Shown here: one piece after another, positions 43,873 through 52,900 of the stretch | How positions within the stretch are numbered: position 1 is the stretch's first letter | Layout: every line of letters begins with the position of its first letter | DNA from: Allacma fusca | Taxonomy: Eukaryota > Arthropoda > Collembola > Symphypleona > Sminthuridae | Reading direction: 5' to 3' | NCBI GenBank assembly: GCA_947179485.1 | Contig: OX359246.1 | Coordinates: 18,600,001 to 18,664,000, forward strand | Length of the DNA: 64,000 nt | Notes under the pieces: model-generated | Databases searched by the model: none | What the model saw: only the letters and a program-made list of their open reading frames with translations | What the model was told of the DNA's origin: nothing | Made by a program: the position numbers and the translations under genes

Positions 43873-46633
43873 AAGTTGCCAAGCAGCTAAATCCATGAGA
43901 ATGAAACCAGCAGGATTACTTCATCCAATCAGGATAGAAAATGTAGGAGATGCATTATGTATTGATCTCATTGGACCCATGCAAATTAGCATAAAAGGGA
44001 ACAAGTACATTATAATCGCACAGGATTATGTTTCAAAGTTCGTGATCGCAGAAGCAATTCCAGATAAAACTGCTGACAGGATAGCAGAGTTTTTGCTTCA
44101 CAAAGTGGTTTTAAAATACGGACTGTTTAAAAACTTGCTGAGTGACGGAGGATCCGAATTCAGAGCGGAAATCACTCAAGCATTACTTCGCCGATTAGGC
44201 ATGAACCATTCTACATCTACAGCACTAAGACATAATAGTGTTGGACAAATAGAAAGAATGGTCCAGACCATAAGCACTATGCTGAGTCATTATACTCAAA
44301 AAGAGCAAGCACTATGGTGCAGTTGTTTACCGTTTTTAATAAATGCTTACAATTGCAGTCACCATGACGTGACTAAAGAAACTCCTTATTTTATGATGTT
44401 TAGGCGACAACCCATATATGATTTTAACTTACAACTGTGCTTAAGCAGCGTCGACACAAATTTTATGAGTGCTGAGGAAGCCACTACTAGAATAGAAAAA
44501 GCTATTGCTAAGATAAGGGAACGTCAGGACTACAGTAAGGATTGGTATGATAGGAAAAGAAGGTTCGTTAAGTTCAACATCGGAGACACAGTGCGAGTCT
44601 TTACACCGACCAGGATAGTTGGAAAGAGCGAACGCTTTCTTCACCCTTACAAAGGACCCTTTGTAGTCATAGAAGTTTTAGCCAAAGACAATTATATCAT
44701 TCAAGACCTTAGGAATTCTAAAAAGAGACAGAAAGTCCATGTGGAAAGGCTTAAGAAGTGCCTGCAGCGAGAACACATTGAGGACGAGTATAGTTACGAT
44801 TTGGATTCCGATATAGTGGAATTGGTGACAAAACGAAATTGGAACAAGTGTGGAAAAGTTACAGTGAGTCAACCACGGTCAATTCTTAAGAGTTCGACCA
44901 CTTCAGATAACAGTTCAACTACGAGCAAGAAGGTGACTTTCAAAGTTCAACCTGCTCAAACCGAAGAAATAACTAGAGAATTTTCATCCGAAAATTACTC
45001 AGACATTTCAAGTGACCAAGCTCAGCCAGTACAACAGAGAGGAGAATTTTGTGACAAAAATTACTCACACTCTCAAATCACCCCAAGTGAGGGAGAGAAA
45101 TCAAACCAGGGATCGCATCAACAAAAACATACAACTAAGCAGTCAAGTACACAAGTAAGAAAATTTTCGTCAAGAAATTATTCAGATAATAGGGAATTTT
45201 TAGATAAAAATTACCCATATTTCACTCGCTCGAAAGTAAATGAACACTCTAGAGGAAATCAGGGACGAGATAAGGGGATTGAAACAACAGAGGAATTTAG
45301 TCCAAATAAAAATTTGGAAGTACGCAGCTCAGGAAGAGTACATCAAACAGAGAATCGCAGCTTTAGAACTGCTAATTCAAGAAACAAAACCTCAAACGTC
45401 AAGTTTCTGCCCACAGGTGGAGAAATCACAAGACGAGGTCCAACCAGAGTAACTGATGACACATACAAAGAGAGAATTAATCTTAATCATCCAGGGATTA
45501 CAAGCCCAATTAATCAAGGCAAAGGAGAACGAAATTCGTCTCAAACAAAGAATTTTACATCAGATTTCAGAACAGCAGGAAGTGCTGAGCAAACTAAAAC
45601 AACTGGAGAAAGATCACAGAGCAACCCTCCAGGAAACCCAGAAAGCCAAAGAAGATATTTCGGATTTAATAAACCAGCTGAAAACAGCTCAGGTGTAATA
45701 TCCGAAGGTGAGGAAGAAACTCAACCACTTATTGACGAGAGTGACTTTAAAACACTTAAAGAATTAAGTAGTTCAGGGATAAGTCCAACAGAACTTGATG
45801 TGGACGACAGCAGTGAGTGTAGAGAGACAGATTCTCACTATTCGGGATCAGAACCGAGAATTAATCAACCGCCTACGACAGAGAGAGGGAGACCTGGACA
45901 AATTGAAACAGGAAATCAAGGACCTTCAGAAGCGACTTCACGAGTTGAGGTGCCTTGGCCCTCAGTAGAGGCGGATATTTCGACACAATTGCTTCACTCA
46001 GATGAGCAAAAGACCTTGGAAGAGCCCCCCTTTGTGGAACTCAACACCAAGCCCACCCAGCGAAGCTCAGAGACAGACACTGCAAAGCCTACAAGCGCAA
46101 GGCAGTCGGATCAGAGAGGCAATAGCACGAGTGGAGAGAGAGATAGAACAAACCGAGAGAGTCAAGGATACTCTGAAAAATCAAATTCGAGCAGTCAACA
46201 GGCTAGCCAACAATTCAACCAACCCAAGGAACGAAAAGTCCTTGTAGAAAATTCTACAGAAGAGGACGAAGAGTTCCAGGAAGCTCTAACAGACGAAAAC
46301 GGACAGGACTCTGTAGATACGCATACAGAAGTCATCAATACACCTGTAGAATTTTCTACAGAAGAGGACAGGTCATTGGATGTCATCACGAAAGACAGTC
46401 CCAGAAGGCCTGAGAGAATTAGAACGAATACGTCAGATCACCGAGAGACAGTCAGCGATCCTCAGAACCCGACGAGTGCAAATCCAACAGGAACTTCAAC
46501 AAGTTCAGGAGGAAATTCGGGAGTTAAAGAAGCAGGGGAAACACCTCAAGAAGGAAGCGCTGAAGAAACCGGAGAAAGTAGACGATACCCAACTCGTACC
46601 CGAAAAAGGACGAGAAGATTTGAATCAGTCTGA
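43835..46633 (+). CDS. ORF3: integrase core, GPF module and long low-complexity tail, 932 aa
   Basis: Opens with the CC half of the zinc finger (MSCESCQ). The catalytic D,D-35-E triad is D44 (CIDLIGPM), D104 (LLSDGGSEF) and E140 (GQIERM). The C-terminal SH3-like module with G274-P-F (HPYKGPFVVIEVL .. KVHVERLKKC) is typical of Ty3/gypsy integrases. Residues 320-932 are Ser/Thr/Asn/Glu-rich and disordered-looking, with internal repeats (FSSENYSD/FCDKNYSH/FSSRNYSD; ENSTEEDEEF/EFSTEEDRSL) and a basic end RYPTRTRKRTRRF. The ATG is simply the first in this frame; the true protein should join ORF2 and be released by protease. It inserts cDNA into host DNA. The stop is TGA at 46,631, and the 108-aa ORF follows in the same frame two codons later. 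A second frame inside the tail encodes coiled coils. Confidence 0.88.
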   Translation: MNVSVAKYVMSCESCQAAKSMRMKPAGLLHPIRIENVGDALCIDLIGPMQISIKGNKYIIIAQDYVSKFVIAEAIPDKTADRIAEFLLHKVVLKYGLFKNLLSDGGSEFRAEITQALLRRLGMNHSTSTALRHNSVGQIERMVQTISTMLSHYTQKEQALWCSCLPFLINAYNCSHHDVTKETPYFMMFRRQPIYDFNLQLCLSSVDTNFMSAEEATTRIEKAIAKIRERQDYSKDWYDRKRRFVKFNIGDTVRVFTPTRIVGKSERFLHPYKGPFVVIEVLAKDNYIIQDLRNSKKRQKVHVERLKKCLQREHIEDEYSYDLDSDIVELVTKRNWNKCGKVTVSQPRSILKSSTTSDNSSTTSKKVTFKVQPAQTEEITREFSSENYSDISSDQAQPVQQRGEFCDKNYSHSQITPSEGEKSNQGSHQQKHTTKQSSTQVRKFSSRNYSDNREFLDKNYPYFTRSKVNEHSRGNQGRDKGIETTEEFSPNKNLEVRSSGRVHQTENRSFRTANSRNKTSNVKFLPTGGEITRRGPTRVTDDTYKERINLNHPGITSPINQGKGERNSSQTKNFTSDFRTAGSAEQTKTTGERSQSNPPGNPESQRRYFGFNKPAENSSGVISEGEEETQPLIDESDFKTLKELSSSGISPTELDVDDSSECRETDSHYSGSEPRINQPPTTERGRPGQIETGNQGPSEATSRVEVPWPSVEADISTQLLHSDEQKTLEEPPFVELNTKPTQRSSETDTAKPTSARQSDQRGNSTSGERDRTNRESQGYSEKSNSSSQQASQQFNQPKERKVLVENSTEEDEEFQEALTDENGQDSVDTHTEVINTPVEFSTEEDRSLDVITKDSPRRPERIRTNTSDHRETVSDPQNPTSANPTGTSTSSGGNSGVKEAGETPQEGSAEETGESRRYPTRTRKRTRRFESV
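45240..45452 (+). CDS. Overprinted coiled-coil ORF c1, 70 aa
   Basis: Lies in the frame one base ahead of ORF3. The start ATG at 45,240 follows a TAA stop (45,237-45,239) without a gap. The sequence MNTLEEIRDEIRGLKQQRN .. YIKQRIAALELLIQET has L/I at heptad-like spacing between charged residues, as in a parallel coiled coil. The stop TAA is three bases before the next ATG. Whether it is translated is unknown; A-rich DNA can give such frames by chance, but the heptads argue for selection. Confidence 0.45.
   Translation: MNTLEEIRDEIRGLKQQRNLVQIKIWKYAAQEEYIKQRIAALELLIQETKPQTSSFCPQVEKSQDEVQPE
45456..45698 (+). CDS. Overprinted coiled-coil ORF c2, 80 aa
   Basis: Same frame as c1, starting at TAACTGATG. 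ELILIIQGLQAQLIKAKENE and LSKLKQLEKDHRATL .. EDISDLINQLKTAQV give a clear amphipathic heptad series over about 70 residues. Overlaps the Ser/Asn-rich part of the integrase tail, which has no structure of its own. Confidence 0.45.
   Translation: MTHTKRELILIIQGLQAQLIKAKENEIRLKQRILHQISEQQEVLSKLKQLEKDHRATLQETQKAKEDISDLINQLKTAQV
45798..45968 (+). CDS. Overprinted coiled-coil ORF c3, 56 aa
   Basis: Same frame as c1 and c2. It starts at ATG 45,798 (MWTTAVSVERQI) and contains RDQNRELINRLRQREGDLDK followed by LKQEIKDLQKRLHEL, a textbook heptad pattern, ending at TAG 45,966-45,968. It is preceded by short stop-containing text (45,699-45,797). Confidence 0.4.
   Translation: MWTTAVSVERQILTIRDQNRELINRLRQREGDLDKLKQEIKDLQKRLHELRCLGPQ
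46002..46247 (+). CDS. Overprinted coiled-coil ORF c4, 81 aa
   Basis: Same frame. A Pro/Ser-rich start (MSKRPWKSPPLWNSTPSPPS) is followed by LQSLQAQGSRIREAIARVER and IEQTERVKDTLKNQIRAVNR, again heptad-like. It ends at TAG in the region where ORF3 reads RKVLVENSTEE. Confidence 0.4.
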   Translation: MSKRPWKSPPLWNSTPSPPSEAQRQTLQSLQAQGSRIREAIARVEREIEQTERVKDTLKNQIRAVNRLANNSTNPRNEKSL

Positions 46634-46643
46634 AAGCGAATGA
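46380..46643 (+). CDS. Overprinted coiled-coil ORF c5, 87 aa, ending in an ATGA overlap
   Basis: Same frame. GLRELERIRQITERQSAILR and VQIQQELQQVQEEIRELKKQ form a long predicted helix. Its TGA stop (46,641-46,643) overlaps the ATG of the 108-aa ORF (46,640) as ATGA, the arrangement used for termination-reinitiation in several RNA viruses and LINEs. ORF4 lies in this same frame. Confidence 0.45.
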   Translation: MSSRKTVPEGLRELERIRQITERQSAILRTRRVQIQQELQQVQEEIRELKKQGKHLKKEALKKPEKVDDTQLVPEKGREDLNQSESE

Positions 46644-46966
46644 GCACCACCAGATACCTAACAACAATACCAAACTGTGTTAGTTTTGGTCAAAGCGAGA
46701 TTGATCTCAAGATTGGAGACCGTATAAATCTCATTAGTTACCTCATACGACAAGGTCGAAGGAGAATCCGATACGTAGGTACGTACACAATCATTAAATC
46801 AGATTACTGCAAAGTATTTTATCTTCAACCAGATGTCAGAGAACAGAGGGTCACGTGCATCCGGGTCTCGAACCAACGAGACTCCACGCCAAGACGCCCT
46901 ACCCGCCGTCGACAGGGACGACGACGATCGACCACGTTATTGGACCCAATACGTGAGTCAAACTGA
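46640..46966 (+). CDS. Small ORF, 108 aa, possible second SH3-like integrase C-terminal module
   Basis: IDLKIGDRINLISYLIRQGR .. YVGTYTIIKSDYCKVFYLQP .. VTCIRVSN lines up by eye with the integrase C-terminal module in ORF3 (NIGDTVRVFTP .. YKGPFVVIEVLAKDNYIIQD .. KVHVERL). The tail is Arg-rich (RRPTRRRQGRRRS). It is in frame with ORF3 after a single TGA and two sense codons, so readthrough would append it to the integrase; the ATGA overlap with c5 offers another start. It overlaps the beginning of ORF4 by 134 bases. The homology is my reading and needs a profile search. Confidence 0.55.
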   Translation: MSTTRYLTTIPNCVSFGQSEIDLKIGDRINLISYLIRQGRRRIRYVGTYTIIKSDYCKVFYLQPDVREQRVTCIRVSNQRDSTPRRPTRRRQGRRRSTTLLDPIRESN

Positions 46967-49900
46967 AGTGGAAATACCACAAGCAAAAATTTTACCAAAC
47001 TCAGATACGGGACGACTGGAAGTTGTTCTCAGAGTAGACGGGAAGTTACCCCACAGGATTATCATCCAAGGACGAGATGGACGAGAAATCGTAACTCATT
47101 CAGTACTCATCGGAGCTCTCAGAAAGCCTAGAGAGTTAACACTAGATTATCGTATATTACGACGAGAACCACACTTTTGCGGGTCAATAAATTTTCCGGA
47201 GCAGCAGGTGGAAGTTGACAGAGGCGAGCGAGCGCCAGATGATCTTGTTTACCTTTTTAAAGGGCAAGAATTTAATCCTACTCCCATACGACGACAAATT
47301 CCTATCTGTAAAACACGTAATAGACAGCCAGATGATCCATGGCTAGTCCAAAATTACAGGCAAGAAAAGGACGTGCCCGGACAAAAGAATCCAAGGGGAG
47401 ATTATGACCATGATCCATGGGCATTTACTCCAGGCCTTCAGTATGAACGAGGCAAGACAAGTCGAAGCTCATCTCGGAAAGTGATGGGAGCCGACCCTAT
47501 TTGTGGAGTTACCCGGGTCAACATCCCCGAAATTAGTGAATGGTTACCGCAACATGAAGAACAGGTCGAGGACGTAGCCCATAGAATCAATAGACGTATT
47601 GACGACAACTATGGACCCGATCTGAGACGAGGGAACTTGGAGGACCGACGAAGGGAACCTCCGAGATTCGCAGCCTACTCGGCGCACATGGTACCAGCCG
47701 GGAGAGGCCGCGGGCGGGCCATCACCAATGGAGAAAGTTCGAGCAGGCATCCTAGAAGCTCAAGAGAAAGTTTGAGGGAAAGACACAGCTCTAAGGACAG
47801 CAGGACCAGGAAGCGGGAGACAGAGTCGTCATCGGAGAGGAAGAAGCGACGAGAGGACGACAGGTCAAGGAGCCGCTATGACAGTCCAGCGCGGTCAAGG
47901 AGCAGGAGAGAGTCAACCCCACCGCCTTCACCATTTTTATCACCAGCAGCGAAAGATTATAAGGATCAAATGGAGAGGGAGTCAATACTGACAGCACCCA
48001 TAGCAGCTCCAGCTTTAAGTTACACAGCAGTCACAAAGATGCCACCACCAACAATACCGGTCAGTAGTGAACCACCTAAACCACAGCGTGCAGTTTGCAT
48101 CGCTCAAAGAGAAAGACCAGTGGAAGTACCCGTAGTGACTCCACCATCAGTAGCTGTGACATTATGGAGCGAGGAAATTGCCACGGACACAGCTACAACA
48201 GCGGACAGAGATACCGCCAATGAATCTTCTTCAGACTCAGAAGAGGAAGAGACAGTACCCATCCAAACCTGTAGTAGGAAAGGATGTAAAAGGGTACGAC
48301 AAGTAATTGCAACAGACAGTGGACCAGTGGTACAACAGGAATGTGAACATCATGCAAAGAAACGTGCAAAGAAGGAGAAGAAGGTCAAGAAGGAGGCTCA
48401 GATGACCATCTTAGAGCTATTTGGACAGAACACAGCACCAGCCCAACCACCGGCGAAATGGCAGTCGAACATCGTAAAAATTGGAGAGGACTCCAGGAAG
48501 GCAGGGAAGCATGAGGAGATGGTAAACCGAATAAAAGATCTCGGGGAAATCATTCGCAACCTTGCCAGACAAAACGTCAATGCAGACAGCGCGAAAAAGC
48601 AAAAGGAAGGATTAATGAAGGAATTAGCACGCCACCGCCAGGAATGGATAAAGTGGAGAAATGATAACGATTTTCACTTGGTATGTGCTGAGTCAAAGAT
48701 AGACCTTCAAACCAGAGAATTACCTCCAGCACACTTCGAACCAACGAACATTCCAACGTCAACAGCCACATCCGGAGAGCTAGAGCGTTTGCTCGCTCAG
48801 GAAAAACGAAATGGTCCAGAAACTGCAAGCCCAACAGGAATGGCAACGGAAATGCCACCCTCACCAGCACAAAACGTCGAAGTTGCAACATCTGAGCTAT
48901 CTATAGCCGAGCGACACAATGAACAGAGCAGTAGCTCAGAGGATTTTGAGGTGATCAGATCAAAGAGAAGACCCAAAGATCGAGAATCATCAATAACTTC
49001 GGACACAACGGAAATTGTTAATCACCACCAGCTTTCATTGGCTGATTTTGCCAACTCACCCCAGGACGGAACCGTCATCCTCAGTGACGACGAGGAACCA
49101 AGACAGTCAACCTCATCAATTCAAACGCCACCTCACACGCCGGAGATGGGACGTGGAGGAGGAGGAAGACGAGGAGGACCCATACCTTACCTCGGTAACA
49201 GTTGGTTATCATTTTTATTAATGTTCGGTTTAATTACATCTGCTGTAGGACAATCCAACTTGAGAAAGGAATTGACGGGACACTATGGACCATATCCAAC
49301 AACCCGGGCATCACATTACCAGTGGTGGACCCGATTGGAAACCGAGAATCTAACCAGTCCAAGAGGCTTTGACTATGTCAGCCCAGACTTTGAAAATAAG
49401 GAAGACTCGGAGGAAATCGGACACTATGACCCTTACGGCCAACGGGAATGCCCACCGGTCGGAAATTCAGCCGTACGGTACCAAGGCTTCGGTTCAGCCA
49501 CAGCGCACCGACTCTGGCAGAATGGAGTAGTACGAGGAGTAGCAGGAGCCGTAGGCATGTGTACCACGGGAATGGTCATAGTAGGAGTCTACACCAGCTC
49601 AATCCTAGACGCAGTCAGAAGATGGAACAAACCACTAAAAACAGTCAAAATACCACAGGATTGGGTACTCATTGAGTCCCAACTACCGGACCAACGACCC
49701 ATCTGGATGATAATGCCCGTCAATGCCAGTGAGGAAAAAGAGTTAGAGGACTTTCTCAAGGAAAACCCAACAGCAACGGAAATATCTCCAAGTTTAATAG
49801 CATTACCAGGTGATATCCAAAGGAATGCTCATTACCTCAACGAAACTTCTGTAGCCAAAGTATGGAATCAAGCTTTAGGCAAAGAAGTGGACGCGGAAGA

Positions 49901-52900
49901 ATCCGAAAACGGGAGAGAGCGACGACATGCTCCTGAACCCACTTCGGAGGAAGAGGAACGACGACAAAAGATTCGAGACCAACGGAAATTACCGCAAGCT
50001 ATTTGGTTAATGTCACAAGCAATACGTGACGGTTACCATCTAACAACAAGAACTTTACAATCAGTCGCAATGGACTTAATCACAAAGACAATCCCGTTAC
50101 CACTACATACCGAATACGAAATTTGGAAGGAGTACGAGTTACAATACGGAACATTCATCAGCAAAGTCATCAAAATTTTGGGACTTAAGAACATACATAC
50201 ACGTACCAGGCGAAGTATCTTGGCAAAAGACCAGATAAATAATCTACAACGCCAGATACAAAACAACCCTCACAGTATAACAAAAGGGGAAGACTATGTT
50301 CACCCCACCGAGGAAATTGCAATAGGTGAAGTTGTACACTTCGCACTAGCAACAACAATCACGGAAGCAAACTGGACGATAGTTTTGCTCATACCACACA
50401 TATACAACGGAGTTGACCATCTCGAAGAAAAAGAACTCAAGGGATGGGAGACAAAGGCACATGCCAACGTCTCACAAACCCACCCACTCTTCCAGCGAAC
50501 GTCGGAACGAGCAGCCAGAGAACGGCAGCGGCGAGAGGCATTCGTAGGACCGACCAACGCATGGTCACCCGTCAGTTATAGCAAACAATTCTTAAAACAA
50601 CAGCTACAGCTTATGCTGGCACGGATTGAGGAAGAGGAGGCTCACTCATCGTCAGGAAGACCTACAGGGATTATTCAACAGCTTGTGCGATTTACCCTCA
50701 GAATGGTAATCTATATTGGCACGTCCGTTGGAATGGACTTCGGAGGGAACCAGGACTCAATACGGAAAGGCGACCCCGGAAGAAGCCACCCACGAAGGAC
50801 AGAGGGAGCAGAAGGACCGGTTTTGGCCTCAGAAGAGGAACCGTCTGTGCCAACGGAACAAGCTGTGGAGGCTCAAGAAGAAGGAGCCGGGACATCATTG
50901 AAAATAATCAAGGAGGAAGTCTTAGACGACGAGGAGAAGCCACCATCAGAACATCAGATAGATAGTTCATCGGACAACGAGACAAACAGCAAGTGGGTGA
51001 GGACCAGATGTGAATACTGCCCACTCAAACATGGCCACAAGCCACCCGTAAGACCAAAGACCAAGTTAGCAGCACATGAAGCTTGGCAAAGACAAAAAGA
51101 TATACCTGTACAATACATCCGAAGGAGTAGACCAGAGTTGGATAGACTGTACGGAAGAAACAATGCTTCAAACTGTACATTCCAGTATAGAGGACGACGA
51201 CGAGATCCAGAGCCAGAAATTGAACGACCCAGGGTTAGAGTATACTCACCCATTAGGACTGTAATCTTCAACGATACGAGGGACAGACGAGGATCAAGGT
51301 CACCATCACCCGGACCATCAGCGATAGCAGGACAATCCATACCACCCATTGAAGACAACCTGAAGTCCAGACGAGCTAGACAACGTCAACGAAAGGTGGA
51401 GTTTAAGGAAGAACGCCAGGAAGACCCACCAGCTCCAGCACCGGAAGATCCACTGGCACAACCCGACTCACCTGATGTAAGATTCGTTGATTTAGCTCAC
51501 GTATCATTTTACATAGGAGTCCGTGGATGGATGGTAGCACCAAGTTGGGAAGATGAGGATGCGGAAATAGTCATCTTTACCAACCCAAACAAGACACAGT
51601 TATACAGCCAACTGGATCCGGTACGACTTCAAGTGAGACAGATGATGGAAAGGGCCAATGACCCATTGGACCACTCACCACCGCCAAGATTTCCGGACCA
51701 AGTAATGGAAGATATATCTGGAGACGAACGCCATGGCCGGATAGAAGAGCAGTACTCCAGGAGAACCAACTACTTCAGTAACAACATGGACACCAGGGAA
51801 AGAGCCACAATGTGTCCTCATTGTTACCAGAAATCTACCATCGACCCAGAGAGATTTCCAACATATAATATCTCCCATCGTTCAACCAACAGTCCAGAGC
51901 AAAATCTAGTGAGATGGCTCAACAGAATGTACAGGGAGACATTTATCGAGAGACTTGACATCCACCAACAACCTACTCAACCACCTCAACTACGACTCGA
52001 GCAGTTACAAAGGGCGCTTAGCACTTTAAGCGAACCCAGAACAGATGCTCATGAATCAAATATAGAATACGCCGAACATCAGGCAGGAATAGATTACAAC
52101 AATCACGGAGAATTAATCCGGGAAAGAAGGGCATTGCTGTATGATGCAATGGACCATCCCACAGATTATCGCAGACTAGACCCAAGGGAGCGAGACCTGC
52201 TCATCCTATACGGGCAAAGTCGAAGAAACGTACCAATGGAAAACACCCGTCTGGAAACGATGGCAGGAGACATGAACATCTCACCAGGGGAAATGATACC
52301 GAGACTTTGGACAACACTGTTCAATGGTCAGAGAGGTATTAATAATCACCAAGTACCAACATATCTAACATGTCGGGAACATCAAGGAGTAATGCAAGGG
52401 CTCACGGGAACCGAGCTACGCAGAGTAATTACTCAGATGTGGTTCGACATAGGAACTCAGCCAACCTGGCGAGAGCAAGAAATATGGATAAATAGTTTCC
52501 TACTGAGAGGAGACGCCATCACCGGACGTGGAGAAAAAGCTTTACAACAACTAGCAAGTATACCAATACACATGCTAAGTTTTCAAGAATTTGCGAGTAT
52601 GACCGAAAGGCTCATAACTCTTTATCATCAGGACGAGGCAATTCAGGAGTGGCGACAATTTGGAGCAATGAACCAAAGCGGCAGAAGTCAACCCAATCCA
52701 ATAGACGACATAGAAGAAGAATTAGGACAATGGGAAGACTGGATATTCGCAATGAAACTAGCAGGGGAAGGCCAAAAGCCAACTACCCTATATGCTAGAA
52801 AACTAAAAGGAGGAGTAGCCACCCTAAGACAACCCCGGAAAACAGGTTCTTTCAGAGACCTAAACGAACTTGTCACGATACGAATCTGGCAAAGAGAACA

